From Blastochloris sulfoviridis (GTDB taxonomy: Bacteria; Pseudomonadota; Alphaproteobacteria; Rhizobiales; Xanthobacteraceae): a DNA stretch of 64,000 nucleotides. The notes beneath the pieces were generated by a model. The model saw only the letters and a program-made list of their open reading frames with translations. It was not told the origin of the DNA and did no database searches. Location of the stretch: positions 62,001 to 126,000 of the forward strand of contig NZ_VWPL01000008.1 of NCBI RefSeq assembly GCF_008630065.1. The letters run 5' to 3'. Below, piece by piece: positions 25,211 to 34,797 of the stretch. A program made the translations under genes and the position numbers. How positions within the stretch are numbered: the first letter of the stretch is position 1; each line of letters opens with the position of its first letter.

Positions 25211-26089
25211 TCACGCACGCGCGCCGGCAGCCGCAGCCAGCCGCGGCATGCCGATCGAGCCGAGGCCCGGCTTGCCGCTGGTGTTGGGCTGATAGAGGCC
25301 GCGCTTGTCCGGCACCGGCACGAAGGCGTCGGTGAGGCCCACCACCGTCTCGGCGGCGCCGAGCACCAGGAAGCCTTCCGGCACGGTGAGCTTGGCGATG
25401 CGCTTCAGCACGTCGATCTTGGTGTCCTGGTCGAAATAGATCAGCACGTTGCGGCAGAACACGATGTCGAACGTGCCGAGCGACGAGAAATCGGTGAGCA
25501 GGTTGAGCGGCCGGTACTGCACCATCGCCCGGATCTCGGGCTTGATCTGCCAGATGTCGCCGGACTGGTCGAAATACTTCACCAGCATCTGGATCGGCAG
25601 GCCGCGCTGCACCTCGAACTGGCTGTAGACGCCGGCCCTGGCCTTCTCCAGCACCTCGTTCGACAGGTCCGTGCCGATGATCTCGACCCGCCAGCCGACC
25701 AGCTTGTCGGCGGCCTCCTTGAGCAGGATGGCCAGCGAATAGGGCTCCTGGCCGGTGGAGGCGGCCGCACACCAGATGCGCAGCCGCCGCTCCTTGGCGC
25801 GCAGCGCCATCGCCTTGGGCAGCATGGTGTCGCGGAAGTGGTCGAACGGCACCTTGTCGCGGAAGAAGAACGACTCGTTGGTGGTCATCGCCTCGGTGAC
25901 CTCGACGGCGAGCCGCTCGGCGCCCGGCGCCTTCAGCTTGGCGACGAGATCGGAGATCGCGGCGAGCCCGGCCTTGCGCGCCACCGGCAGGAGCCGGCTT
26001 TCGATCAGATACTGCTTGTCGTTGGAGAGCAGCAGCCCGGAGCGCTCCTTGAGGAATTTGCGCAGATACTCGTAATCGAGCGGCGTCAC
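25211..26089 (-). CDS. cheR: Chemotaxis protein methyltransferase CheR
   Basis: A 292-residue SAM-dependent enzyme that methylates chemoreceptor glutamates. N-terminal helical domain '[28 protein letters not shown]', then the methyltransferase core with 'TNESFFFRD', SAM motif '[19 protein letters not shown]', '[20 protein letters not shown]' and '[14 protein letters not shown]'. The GTG start at 26089 overlaps the cheB stop in a GTGA tetranucleotide, so translation is coupled. It is last in cheA-W-Y-B-R. Confidence 0.95.
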   Translation of the reverse strand: MTPLDYEYLRKFLKERSGLLLSNDKQYLIESRLLPVARKAGLAAISDLVAKLKAPGAERLAVEVTEAMTTNESFFFRDKVPFDHFRDTMLPKAMALRAKERRLRIWCAAASTGQEPYSLAILLKEAADKLVGWRVEIIGTDLSNEVLEKARAGVYSQFEVQRGLPIQMLVKYFDQSGDIWQIKPEIRAMVQYRPLNLLTDFSSLGTFDIVFCRNVLIYFDQDTKIDVLKRIAKLTVPEGFLVLGAAETVVGLTDAFVPVPDKRGLYQPNTSGKPGLGSIGMPRLAAAAGARA

Positions 26090-27237
26090 AGGCGATCTCC
26101 CGATGCGAGGCGGATGATGCGCGGGGCGATGTCGGCGAGCGGCAGCACCGCCGAACACACCCCGGAATGAGCGGTGGCGCCGGGCATGCCCCAGACGACG
26201 CTGGTCGCCTCGTCCTGGGCAATGACCGCCCCGCCATGCGAGACGACGTCGCCGGCGCCGTGGGCGCCGTCGGAGCCCATGCCGGTGAGCACGACCGCGA
26301 GCAGGCCCGCGCCATAGGCGTCGGCGGCCGAGGCGAACAGCGGATCCACCGCCGGCTTGCAGTAGTTCACCGGCGGCCCGTCCTCGAGCCCGATCACCGG
26401 CACGTTGTTGACGCGCTTGATCACCATGTGCCGGCCGCCCGGCGCGACATAGATGGTGCCGGCGGTGATCGGCTCGCCGTCGATGCCCTCGTGCGCCGTC
26501 CGGCCGCTGGCGCGGCCGAGATGCTCGGCGAGAATGGTGGTGAAGGTCGGCGGCATGTGCTGGGTGATGATGATCGGAAAGCGCGCGGCGATCGGCGCCA
26601 GCCCCTTCAGCACCACCTGCAGCGCCTGCGGCCCGCCGGTCGACGAGCCGATGACGATGACGCGCGGCGGGGTCGGCGGAAACGGCCGGATCCGGATGTC
26701 GGCGGGCAGCGGCCCGAGGCGCGCCGCGAGCGGCGGCGCCACCGGCCGGCCGGGCACTGGTGCCCCTGCCGGCGCCGGGCGCACGGCGGTGCGGCGGCGG
26801 CGCGCGCCGAGGCTCTTGATCTTGTCGACCAGCTCGCGCCGGAAGGTCGTCGAGGTGGTGACGTCGCGATTGGTCTCGGGCTTGGGGATGTAGTCGGCGG
26901 CGCCGAGCGACAGCGCCTTGAGCGAGATCTCGGCGTTGCGGCGCGTCAGCGTCGACGCCATGATGACGATGAGGTCGCGCTTCTTCTCAAGCAGCAGCGG
27001 CAGCGTCGAGATGCCGTCGAGCTCGGGCATCTCGATGTCCAGCACCACCACGTCCGGCTCATAGCGGCTGAACTGGTCGACCGCCTCGCGGCCGTTGCGC
27101 AGCGAGGCGACGACCTCGACGCCCGTCTCCTCGGCCAGCCACCGCGACACGAGACCGCGCACGACGACGGCGTCGTCGACGATCATCACGCGGATCGGCT
27201 GGTCGGTGGAGGTGATGATCGGAGCGGTGGCAGTCAT
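26086..27237 (-). CDS. cheB: Chemotaxis response regulator methylesterase CheB
   Basis: A 383-residue protein: a receiver domain ([13 protein letters not shown] phosphoacceptor) joined by a Pro/Arg/Ala-rich linker (about residues 150-200) to the methylesterase domain with catalytic Ser in 'GSSTGGPQ', His in 'QHMPP' and Asp in 'GMGSDGA'. It reverses CheR methylation and is activated by CheA phosphate. The start at 27237 (MTATAPI) is chosen; cheR overlaps by 4 nt. It lies 76 nt after cheY. Confidence 0.95.
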   Translation of the reverse strand: MTATAPIITSTDQPIRVMIVDDAVVVRGLVSRWLAEETGVEVVASLRNGREAVDQFSRYEPDVVVLDIEMPELDGISTLPLLLEKKRDLIVIMASTLTRRNAEISLKALSLGAADYIPKPETNRDVTTSTTFRRELVDKIKSLGARRRRTAVRPAPAGAPVPGRPVAPPLAARLGPLPADIRIRPFPPTPPRVIVIGSSTGGPQALQVVLKGLAPIAARFPIIITQHMPPTFTTILAEHLGRASGRTAHEGIDGEPITAGTIYVAPGGRHMVIKRVNNVPVIGLEDGPPVNYCKPAVDPLFASAADAYGAGLLAVVLTGMGSDGAHGAGDVVSHGGAVIAQDEATSVVWGMPGATAHSGVCSAVLPLADIAPRIIRLASGDRL

Positions 27238-27313
27238 CTTCGGCACGCGTCGCAAAGGGGAATGGGTCGGGGCCTGCGCGTCGCACGCGCGGCCCGTGCC
27301 GGATCGGCGCGGT

Positions 27314-27679
<366 letters not shown>

Positions 27680-27693
27680 GTCATCCACTCCGT

Positions 27694-28155
27694 TCAGGCC
27701 GCGAGGGCGTCAATGCCGTTGTCGAGCACCCGGTCGACATCGAGGATCACCATCAACTGGCCGTCGAGGCGGTGCACGCCGGCCGACACCCGTGCCCAGC
27801 GCGGATCGAGATTGGCCGGGTTGGCCTCGTGCGTCGCCTCCGACACCTTCAGCACCTCGCCGACCTGGTCGATCAAGAGGCCGTAGCTTTCGCCCTTGTG
27901 CTCGATGCCGACCGCCATGTTGGTCCTGCCGTCGTCGCGGGCGGGGAGCCCGAGCCGCACCCGCATGTCGATGGCGGTGACGATGCGGCCGCGCAGATTG
28001 AGCACGCCGGCGAGTTCCGGCGCCGCCAGCGGCACGCGCGTCAGCCGGTCGGGCATGAACACGTCGTGCACGCGCTCGATGGGCAGCCCGAACAGTTGCC
28101 CGCCGATCAGCACGGTGACGAATTCCGTGGTGTCCTGGCTCATTGCCGTGGTCAT
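27694..28155 (-). CDS. cheW: Chemotaxis coupling protein CheW
   Basis: A 153-residue scaffold linking chemoreceptors to CheA. The CheW fold is clear: 'FVTVLIGGQLFGLPIERVHDVF', 'LAGVLNLRGRIVTAIDMRVRLGL', 'YGLLIDQVGEVLKVSEAT' and 'HRLDGQLMVILDVDRVL'. The start at 28155 (MTTAMSQD) lies 17 nt after the cheA stop; upstream in-frame codons overlap cheA and are less likely. Confidence 0.94.
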   Translation of the reverse strand: MTTAMSQDTTEFVTVLIGGQLFGLPIERVHDVFMPDRLTRVPLAAPELAGVLNLRGRIVTAIDMRVRLGLPARDDGRTNMAVGIEHKGESYGLLIDQVGEVLKVSEATHEANPANLDPRWARVSAGVHRLDGQLMVILDVDRVLDNGIDALAA

Positions 28156-28172
28156 GGTGGTTCCCTCGCCGC

Positions 28173-31013
28173 TCACGCCGCCTTCTCCCACTCGACCGTG
28201 CATTCCTTGAGCGCGGCGATCAGGCCCTGGCGGTCGAACTTGGCGATGTGATCGTCGAAGCCGACGCTGCGGCCGCGCTCGATGGAGGCCGGCGTCGCCA
28301 CCGACGACAGCGCGATCATCGGCATGTGCCGGGTGCGCGGATCGCCCTTGACCTGCTCGGCCAGCTCGAAGCCGTCCATGCCCGGCATCTCGACGTCGGC
28401 GACGACGATGTCGAAGCGCGGATCCTGCTTCAGCGTCGCCAGCGCCGCCTCGCCGTCGGTGCAGGCCACCACCTCGTAGCCCGCCGCCCGCAGCACCGGC
28501 GTCAGCATGTTGCGGAAGAACGGCGAGTCGTCGACGAACAGCAGCTTCGGCGACGGGCCGCCGACGCGGATCGACTTGCGCGACAGCCAGTCCTCGAACG
28601 CCATCGGCAGGTAATGGCCGATGTCGATGACCTCGGTCGCCTGGCCCTTGATCACCGCCGAGCCCAGCACGCCCGGCTGCTCGCTCGCCACCTCGATGTT
28701 GAGGCGATCCTCGACGATGTCGACGATCTCGTCGACGACGAGGCCCATCGAGCGGCCAGCCTCGGAGAACACCAGCATTGGCTGGGTTCCCTCCGAGCGC
28801 ACCGTGACGTGCGGATTGACGGTGACCAGCGGCATCAGGCTGCCGCGATACTGCACCAGCCAGCGGCCGTTGGAGCGCTCGATCTTGGCGGCGTCGATCT
28901 CCTCAAGGCGGGTGACCAGCGACAGCGGCACCGCCTTGGGCTCGGGCGAGCCGGCGCGGAACACCAGGAGCGACATGGTCTGGCCGGCGGCCTGCGCGTG
29001 CGCCGCCTCGGCGTCGTCCTCCTCGGCGCGGTGCGCCTCGGTGCCGGCGCCGAACGCCGCGGCGATGCCGTTCGGATCGATGATCATGATCACCGAGCCG
29101 TCGCCGAGGATGGTGTTGCCGGAGAACATCGAGATGTGGCGCAGCTTCGAGGACATCGGCTTGACGACGATTTCCTCGGTGTGGAACACGCCGTCGACCA
29201 CGATGCCGAAGGTCTGGTTGCCGACCTGCGTCACCACGATGAAGCCGGTCTCCTCGTCGAGCTTCTGGCCGCCGTCGATCTTCAGCAGCCGCTTCAGGTG
29301 CACGAGCGGCAGGAGCTTGTTGCGCAGGCGGAGCACCGGGGTGTCCTTGATGCGCTCGATGCGGTGCTCCGAATTGGTCTGCGCCCGCACCAGCTCGACC
29401 ACCGCGAGCTGCGGGATGGCGAAGCGGTCGCCGCTGGCCTCGACGATCAGCGCCGAGACGATGGCCAGCGTCAGCGGGATCTTGATGGTGACGGTGGTGC
29501 CTTCGCCATAGACCGACTTGAGGTCGATGGTGCCGCCGATCTGGTCGATATTGGTGCGCACCACGTCCATGCCGACGCCGCGCCCCGACACCGAGGTCAC
29601 CTTGGCGGCGGTGGAGAAGCCCGGCGCGAAGATGAACTTCTGGATCTGGTTTTCCGACAGCTTCTCGGCGTCGGCCTCGCTGACCAGGCCGTTGGCGATC
29701 GCCTTGGCCTTGATCTTCTCGGTGTTGAGGCCGCGTCCGTCGTCGGCGATCTCGATGATGATGTGGCCGCCCTCGTGGAAGGCCGACAGGCGGATGGTGC
29801 CGGTCTCCGACTTGCCGTTGGCGCGCCGTTCCTCCGGACCTTCGAGCCCGTGGTCCGCCGAGTTGCGCACCATGTGGGTGAGCGGATCCTTGATCAGGTC
29901 GAGCACCTGCCGGTCGAGCTCGGTCTCCGCGCCCACCGATTCCAGCTCGATCGACTTGCCAAGCTCGTTGGCGAGGTCGCGCACGATGCGCGGCAGCTTC
30001 TGCCACGCATTGCCGATCGGCTGCATGCGCGTCTTCATGACGCCTTCCTGCAGCTCGGCGGTGACGTTGGACAGCCGCTGCAGCGGCACCTTGAATTCCG
30101 AATCCTCGTGGCGGCGGACGATCTCCAGGAGCTGGTTGCGGGTCAGCACCAGCTCCGACACCATGGTCATCAGGTGTTCGAGCGTCTCGACATTGACGCG
30201 GATCGACTGGTTCTTGACCATCGACTCCGGCGCCTTGTCGTCGTCCTCGGCCTTGGGGACAGCCTTCTTGGCGTCGGATTTCTTGGCGTCGGGTTTCTTG
30301 GCGTCGGATTTCTTGGCCTCCGCCTTCTTCGCCTCAGGCTTCTTGGCTTCCGGCGCTTTCGCCTCGGGTGCCTGTGCCTCGACCACCTCGGCCACCTCGA
30401 TCTCGGCCGCTTCGAGGTCCATCGCAGCCTGGGCCGGCATGGTCGCGGGCTCCGGCTCCGGCAGCTCGACGGAGGTCTCGCGGAACGCCCGCTCCAGCTC
30501 GTCGAGCGACACCTCGCCCGGCCGCAGCGGCCGCTCCAACGTCTGCTCGGCCAGCAGTCCGGCGGCCGTCTCGTCGTCCGGCTGCTCGGGCTTGCTGTCG
30601 TCCTCCGGCGCGGTCGGCGGCGCGGCGATCTCGGCGGCGCCGTGGAGCGCCATCTGTTCGAGCTTGCCGATCAGATCCTCGTCGGAGCCGGCGGGCTCCT
30701 CCTGCTGGCGCTCCAGCCCGTCCAGCACCAGCTTCAGCCGGTCGATGGTGGACAGGATCAGCGTCACCGCCTCGCCGGTCACCGGCATGCCGTCCCGGAA
30801 CTTGCCCATCAGGGTCTCGGCGGCGTGCGCCAAAGCCTCCAGCCGTGGCAGCCCGAGAAAGCCGCAGGTTCCCTTGATGGTGTGAACAAGGCGGAAGATA
30901 TTGTCGAGGATCTTCTTGTCGTTCGGGTCCTGCTCGAACCGGACAAGCTGAACGTCGACCGTATCCAAGCTCTCGTTGGTTTCGGTCAGGAATTCGCGAA
31001 GTAGATCGTCCAT
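28173..31013 (-). CDS. cheA: Hybrid chemotaxis histidine kinase CheA with C-terminal receiver
   Basis: A 946-residue kinase. Domains: Hpt with His44 (LVHTIKGTCGFLG), an acidic linker, a Lys/Ala/Pro-Glu repeat segment (about residues 228-262, units of PEAKK and SDAKK), dimerisation helices, HATPase (TRMQPIGNAWQKLPRIVRDL; 'HMVRNSADHGLE'; 'DDGRGLN'; 'SGRGVGMDVV'), two CheW-like parts, and a C-terminal receiver (FVDDSPFFRNML ... 'DIVVADVEMPGMDGFEL'). The extra receiver makes it longer than the E. coli protein (about 650) and is seen in other alphaproteobacterial CheA proteins. It starts a five-gene che operon. Confidence 0.95.
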   Translation of the reverse strand: MDDLLREFLTETNESLDTVDVQLVRFEQDPNDKKILDNIFRLVHTIKGTCGFLGLPRLEALAHAAETLMGKFRDGMPVTGEAVTLILSTIDRLKLVLDGLERQQEEPAGSDEDLIGKLEQMALHGAAEIAAPPTAPEDDSKPEQPDDETAAGLLAEQTLERPLRPGEVSLDELERAFRETSVELPEPEPATMPAQAAMDLEAAEIEVAEVVEAQAPEAKAPEAKKPEAKKAEAKKSDAKKPDAKKSDAKKAVPKAEDDDKAPESMVKNQSIRVNVETLEHLMTMVSELVLTRNQLLEIVRRHEDSEFKVPLQRLSNVTAELQEGVMKTRMQPIGNAWQKLPRIVRDLANELGKSIELESVGAETELDRQVLDLIKDPLTHMVRNSADHGLEGPEERRANGKSETGTIRLSAFHEGGHIIIEIADDGRGLNTEKIKAKAIANGLVSEADAEKLSENQIQKFIFAPGFSTAAKVTSVSGRGVGMDVVRTNIDQIGGTIDLKSVYGEGTTVTIKIPLTLAIVSALIVEASGDRFAIPQLAVVELVRAQTNSEHRIERIKDTPVLRLRNKLLPLVHLKRLLKIDGGQKLDEETGFIVVTQVGNQTFGIVVDGVFHTEEIVVKPMSSKLRHISMFSGNTILGDGSVIMIIDPNGIAAAFGAGTEAHRAEEDDAEAAHAQAAGQTMSLLVFRAGSPEPKAVPLSLVTRLEEIDAAKIERSNGRWLVQYRGSLMPLVTVNPHVTVRSEGTQPMLVFSEAGRSMGLVVDEIVDIVEDRLNIEVASEQPGVLGSAVIKGQATEVIDIGHYLPMAFEDWLSRKSIRVGGPSPKLLFVDDSPFFRNMLTPVLRAAGYEVVACTDGEAALATLKQDPRFDIVVADVEMPGMDGFELAEQVKGDPRTRHMPMIALSSVATPASIERGRSVGFDDHIAKFDRQGLIAALKECTVEWEKAA

Positions 31014-31282
31014 GAGGGGCACGCCTCGGTCGCACATGGCGGACTGAACCGGACGATCGCCCGGATCATTCAGGCAGTGTCGGAGACATGCGTTAAAATT
31101 GACTGAAATGAATCGGCGGGAACCATTGCCCGGCCGGTAAGGTAGACAATCCGTTTACGGTCTACGTTCTCACAAACCAGGATTGTACTAAAATTGACGC
31201 TCGCGCACGCACAGCGCGCACCCCGCCCCCCGAAACGGTTACCGGAATCGCCGCGCCGCCGCGTAACGGCGGCAGGCCGGCG
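31014..31282. promoter_or_regulatory. chpT-cheA intergenic region
   Basis: 269 nt with moderately AT-rich stretches ('gttaaaattgactgaaatgaatc', 'gtactaaaattgacgc') that probably hold the che operon promoter on the minus strand. No palindrome I can assign to a regulator, and no gene. Confidence 0.4.
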
Positions 31283-32050
31283 TCAGGCGCTGGCGACGTT
31301 GAACGCCACGCCGCCCTGCTCCAGGGCCACCGTCACGCTCAGGCCGGCGGCGCGGGCGAGAAGCCCGGTATAGAAGGGCTGGATCAGGGTGCCGTCGATG
31401 TGGCCGTTGGCAGGATGGCCGGCCAGCAGTTCGCGGATGCCGGCGGGCACGCGCGGATTGGTGCCCTCGGCCACCACCCGGAACCCGTCGCCTTCGCTGC
31501 GGACCAGGATGACGCCGCCGCGCGGGATCGTGTTGCCCGCCAGCACCACCAGATTCAGCAGAAGCTTCACCCGGTTCTTCGGCATCAGCCGCCGCGGCAC
31601 GTCCCAGGTCAGCTTGGTGCGCTCGTCGTCGAGCACGCCGCGGGCGACCGTCTCGGCATCGCCGGTATCGACCTCGGCGCCGGCCGAGCCGGCGGCACCG
31701 AACGCCAGCCGGCAGAACTGCAGGCGGGCCGAGGCCTGCCGCGCGCTCTTGCGGATGAGGTTGAGGGCGAACGAGCGCATGTCCTCGTCCTGGTTGTTCT
31801 CGTCGAGAACCTCCAGGCCATTGACGATCGCCCCGACCGGGCTGATGACATCATGGCAGACGCGGCTCGCGACCAGGGCCGCGAGATCGAGGCCATCGAG
31901 GGCGAACACCTCGGTTCTCGAAGACCCCTCGGTTCTCGAAGACCCCTCGGACCTCGAAGACCCCTCGGACCTCGAAGAAACGTCCGACATCGAAGAATCG
32001 GACGATTGAGCCTCGGACTTGAAAGCGTCGGACATCGGAGCGTTGGACAT
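31283..32050 (-). CDS. chpT: Histidine phosphotransferase ChpT
   Basis: A 255-residue pseudo-histidine-kinase that passes phosphate from CckA to CtrA and CpdR. The conserved part begins 'LDLAALVASRVCHDVISPVG' with phosphorylated His66, followed by 'NGLEVLDENNQDEDMRSFALNLI' and a degenerate ATPase-like domain (KNRVKLLLNLVVLAG). A GGAAGG ribosome site supports the start at 32050, so about 50 residues precede the core, including four 6-residue repeats SSR(S/T)EG at residues 25-48. ctrA, its target, is 8 kb away. Confidence 0.9.
   Translation of the reverse strand: MSNAPMSDAFKSEAQSSDSSMSDVSSRSEGSSRSEGSSRTEGSSRTEVFALDGLDLAALVASRVCHDVISPVGAIVNGLEVLDENNQDEDMRSFALNLIRKSARQASARLQFCRLAFGAAGSAGAEVDTGDAETVARGVLDDERTKLTWDVPRRLMPKNRVKLLLNLVVLAGNTIPRGGVILVRSEGDGFRVVAEGTNPRVPAGIRELLAGHPANGHIDGTLIQPFYTGLLARAAGLSVTVALEQGGVAFNVASA
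31909..31980. repeat. 18-bp tandem repeat (4 copies) inside chpT
   Basis: Units 'cctcggttctcgaagacc' (twice) and 'cctcggacctcgaagacc' with a diverged last copy. The 18-bp period keeps the chpT frame and encodes the Ser-Ser-Arg-Ser/Thr-Glu-Gly repeats. Confidence 0.93.
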
Positions 32051-32160
32051 GGGAGCCTTCCGGTGGCCGGGGAAAGAGCCGCGATTCGCCGATTATGCGG
32101 CACGGTTCGGATACACCGGCAAGCCCCCGTGTGCCAAGACTGACGGCATGATTGGGCAAC

Positions 32161-32973
32161 ATGATTGAATCGAACGGCGATTGCCGCGTCCGCGACCTCG
32201 ACCTGCTCGCCGCCTTGGGCGCCCTCGCCGTCGAGGCGGGCCGCCGAATCGAGGCGGTGTGCGCCACCGGCATCTCGGCCCACCTGAAGGCGGACGGCAG
32301 CCCCGTCACCGAGGCCGACCGGGCCTCGGAGGCGATCCTGCTCGCCGGCCTGGACGCGCTCTGCCCCGGCGTCCCGGTGGCCTCCGAGGAGGCCGTGGCG
32401 GCCGGGATCGTGCCGGCGGCCGCCGACCGGCTGTTCCTGGTCGATCCGCTGGACGGCACCAAGGAATTCCTGGCCGGCAATGGCGAATACGCCGTCAACA
32501 TCGCCCTGATCGAGCGCGGCCGGCCCGTCCTCGGCGTGGTGCATGCGCCGGTGGGCGGCGACACCTGGCTCGGCCTGGTCGGCGCCGGCGCCTGGCGGGC
32601 CGCCGCGGCGCCGGACGGGCTCGTGCCGCGCTCAGCCTGGCAGCCGGTCCACTGCCGGCCGCGCCCGGCGGTGCCGACCGTGGCGCTGAGCCGCACCCAT
32701 CTCGACCCGGAGACCGAGCAGGCGGTGGCGGCGCTGGGGCCGACGACCCGCCTTCAGCTCGGCTCGGCGCTGAAATTCGCCGTCGTCGCCGAGGGCCGGG
32801 CCGATCTCTATCTGCGGCTGGGGATGGTTCGCGAATGGGACATCGCCGCGGGCCACGCCCTGCTCATCGCCGCCGGCGGCACGGTGACGGCGGCGGACGG
32901 CTCGCCCCTCATCTATGGCAAGGCCGCGGACGGCTTCGCCGTCACCGGCTTCCGGGCCACGGGCGCGCCGTGA
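32161..32973 (+). CDS. cysQ: 3'(2'),5'-bisphosphate nucleotidase
   Basis: A 270-residue inositol-monophosphatase-family enzyme that hydrolyses PAP formed in sulfate assimilation. Metal sites are intact: 'EE' in 'VASEEAV', the signature 'LVDPLDGTKEFLAGNGEYAV' and 'EWDIAAGHALLIAAGG'. The KEF-type ending of the signature is specific for CysQ. ATG 32161 is preferred to the TTG at 32152. It is divergent from chpT. Confidence 0.9.
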   Translation: MIESNGDCRVRDLDLLAALGALAVEAGRRIEAVCATGISAHLKADGSPVTEADRASEAILLAGLDALCPGVPVASEEAVAAGIVPAAADRLFLVDPLDGTKEFLAGNGEYAVNIALIERGRPVLGVVHAPVGGDTWLGLVGAGAWRAAAAPDGLVPRSAWQPVHCRPRPAVPTVALSRTHLDPETEQAVAALGPTTRLQLGSALKFAVVAEGRADLYLRLGMVREWDIAAGHALLIAAGGTVTAADGSPLIYGKAADGFAVTGFRATGAP

Positions 32974-33008
32974 TCCGGCTTTCCGCCTGACCGGAGCGGC
33001 TTCTTTCT

Positions 33009-33162
33009 TCCCTCTCCCCTTGCGGGAGAGGGTGGCGAGGCCGAGCAGCGCGAGGCTGAGCCGGGTGAGGGGTGCATATGGCGAATGCTGGAAGATTCAC
33101 CCCTCACCCGCCTCGCGATCTTTGATCGCTCGGCACCCTCTCCCGCAAGGGGAGAGGGAAGA
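33009..33162. repeat. Paired inverted REP-B repeats
   Basis: Two facing copies of the 'ccctctccccttgcgggagaggg' / 'ccgggtgaggggtg' unit with a short spacer ('catatggcgaatgctgg'), between the convergent cysQ and YHS genes. Confidence 0.8.
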
Positions 33163-33215
33163 GCGGGCAGCGGTCTTCCGCCCACGATTCCAGGCCGATC
33201 GCCCGAAAGACCCTC

Positions 33216-33728
33216 TCAGCGCGACAGCGTCTTGCTGGCCTCGCTCCAGCCGGATTCGGCGGCCCGGAACGCGTTGCCCGGATCGGTAAAGAACCGCTCG
33301 CGGCTGGCTTCGTTGCGGAACAGCAGCAGCCGGCCGGACCAGACCGCGAACACTTCGGGATTGCCGGGCACCGCCGCCTTGCGGGCCACCGCCGACGGGT
33401 CATGGCCGCCGAACGCCGGCATGTAGTCGTCGGGCGCCTCCTGGAAGGCGGCGAGATTGCCGGCATTGACGAAGCGCCAGACGACATTCGCATGCGAAAG
33501 CTCGAACTTGGCGCTGCCCTGCCGGGCCGCGCCCTCAAGGTGGTAGGCCACCGGGTCGTAGCCCCACAGCGCCAGCCCCGAATGGCGGTCGGCCACCACC
33601 CGCTCGTTGGTGGCCGCCGCGGCCGATCCGAGCAGCGCAAAGGCGATCAGGAGCGCTGGCCACGCGGGGCGCCAGCGGCGCAGCGCCCGCCACCGCGACT
33701 GCCCAGTACACGCCATACTCATGTCCAA
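33216..33728 (-). CDS. Exported YHS-domain protein
   Basis: A 170-residue protein with a signal peptide (WPALLIAFALLGSAAAA) and a YHS-like domain: 'LALWGYDPVAYHLEGAARQG', 'FELSHANVVWRFVNAGNLAAFQEAPDDYMPAFGGH'. Such domains are small metal-associated modules; the periplasmic YHS family has no settled role. It is divergent from eipA across about 140 nt. Confidence 0.8.
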   Translation of the reverse strand: MDMSMACTGQSRWRALRRWRPAWPALLIAFALLGSAAAATNERVVADRHSGLALWGYDPVAYHLEGAARQGSAKFELSHANVVWRFVNAGNLAAFQEAPDDYMPAFGGHDPSAVARKAAVPGNPEVFAVWSGRLLLFRNEASRERFFTDPGNAFRAAESGWSEASKTLSR

Positions 33729-33865
33729 TACTTTGCCTTCGCTGTGGCGAATCGCGCCGGCTGCGGCGCAAACGGTTTTCGCCGAGGTCGCGTACCAGAC
33801 CGAGTATAGGAACGGGCGGTGAGCGCCGCGTTAATCCTTCATCCCGTCCAACCGGAGCACGACTG

Positions 33866-34462
33866 ATGATCCGCCTTCGGATTCTGCTGTTCGCCCTCCT
33901 TGCGGTTCTTGCCGGCGCCCCGTTCGCTCCCGGTCAGGCGCAAGGGCACGACCAGGCCCCGCCGCCGCAAAGCCGCGTCGGCCAGTTCAAGCCCGACGAG
34001 CTGGTCCAGGCCGGCCACAGCTTCTTCGGCAGCATCTCGCGCGGGCTGGCGCTGGCGATCCAGGACGTGGTGGCCAAATGGGGCCTGCCGAACGGCTACA
34101 TCCTCGGCCAGGAGGGCACCGGCGCCTTCGCGGTCGGCCTGCGCTACGGCGAGGGCACGCTCTACACCAAGAATGCCGGCGACATGCCAGTGTTCTGGCA
34201 GGGCCCCTCGCTCGGCTTCGACTTCGGCGGCGACGGCGCCCGCACCATGATGCTGGTCTACAACATGCGCCAGGTAACCGACATCTTCCAGCGCTTCCCC
34301 GGCATCGCCGGCTCCGCCTATCTGGTCGCCGGCTTCGGCATCACCGCGCTCACCGCCGACGGCATGACGGTGGTGCCGATCCGCTCGGGCGTCGGCCTGC
34401 GGCTCGGCGCCAATGTCGGCTATCTGAAGTTCACGCAGCGGCCGACCTGGAACCCGTTCTGA
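33866..34462 (+). CDS. eipA: EipA-like envelope protein (DUF1134)
   Basis: A 198-residue exported protein. After the signal (LRILLFALLAVLAGAPFAPG) the DUF1134 domain spans nearly all the rest: 'DELVQAGHSFFGSISRGLAL', 'QDVVAKWGLPNGYILGQEG', 'GAFAVGLRYGEGTLYTKNAG' and 'GLRLGANVGYLKFTQRPTWNPF'. In Brucella EipA is a periplasmic beta-barrel protein needed for envelope integrity. Length and conserved ends fit the family well. Confidence 0.87.
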   Translation: MIRLRILLFALLAVLAGAPFAPGQAQGHDQAPPPQSRVGQFKPDELVQAGHSFFGSISRGLALAIQDVVAKWGLPNGYILGQEGTGAFAVGLRYGEGTLYTKNAGDMPVFWQGPSLGFDFGGDGARTMMLVYNMRQVTDIFQRFPGIAGSAYLVAGFGITALTADGMTVVPIRSGVGLRLGANVGYLKFTQRPTWNPF

Positions 34463-34797
34463 CCTGGGTTCCGGCACGCCGCGACCGCCTGCCCCGACCG
34501 TCTGCCGGATTCTGAAGGATCCTGCGGGATCCTGCGGGATCCTCCGGAAGCCGCAAGGGCGGCTTCCCCTTGGTCCGCCAACGCATCTTTGTGCCGCGGC
34601 GGGGTCTGCTTTCGCTGGCAGCCGCCTTGCCGCCATGGCATGAAGGCAGCGAAACCGCTGCCCTCCGGGACGGAGCCCGGGACCGCGTTCCGGGAGCGTG
34701 TCCCGGCCGGGATTCCTCGTCTTCGGCCGGGGGCGTGCGGCGCTTCTCAAGGCCGGGAGCGGGGCGCTGAGCGCCGGCTCCCGCGGAAAGGTCGCAC
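34463..34797. other. Gap between eipA and the coiled-coil gene
   Basis: 335 nt. 34510-34550 has a short direct repeat 'gggatcctgc' (three near copies). The rest is GC-rich and no gene is supported. The following start has 'gcggaaaggtcgcac' as a ribosome site. Confidence 0.4.

Noticed and set aside
28143-31004. A 953-codon open frame antisense to cheA
   Set aside because: Composition artefact (Asp/His/Leu/Arg-rich) opposite a fully recognisable CheA; no ribosome site.
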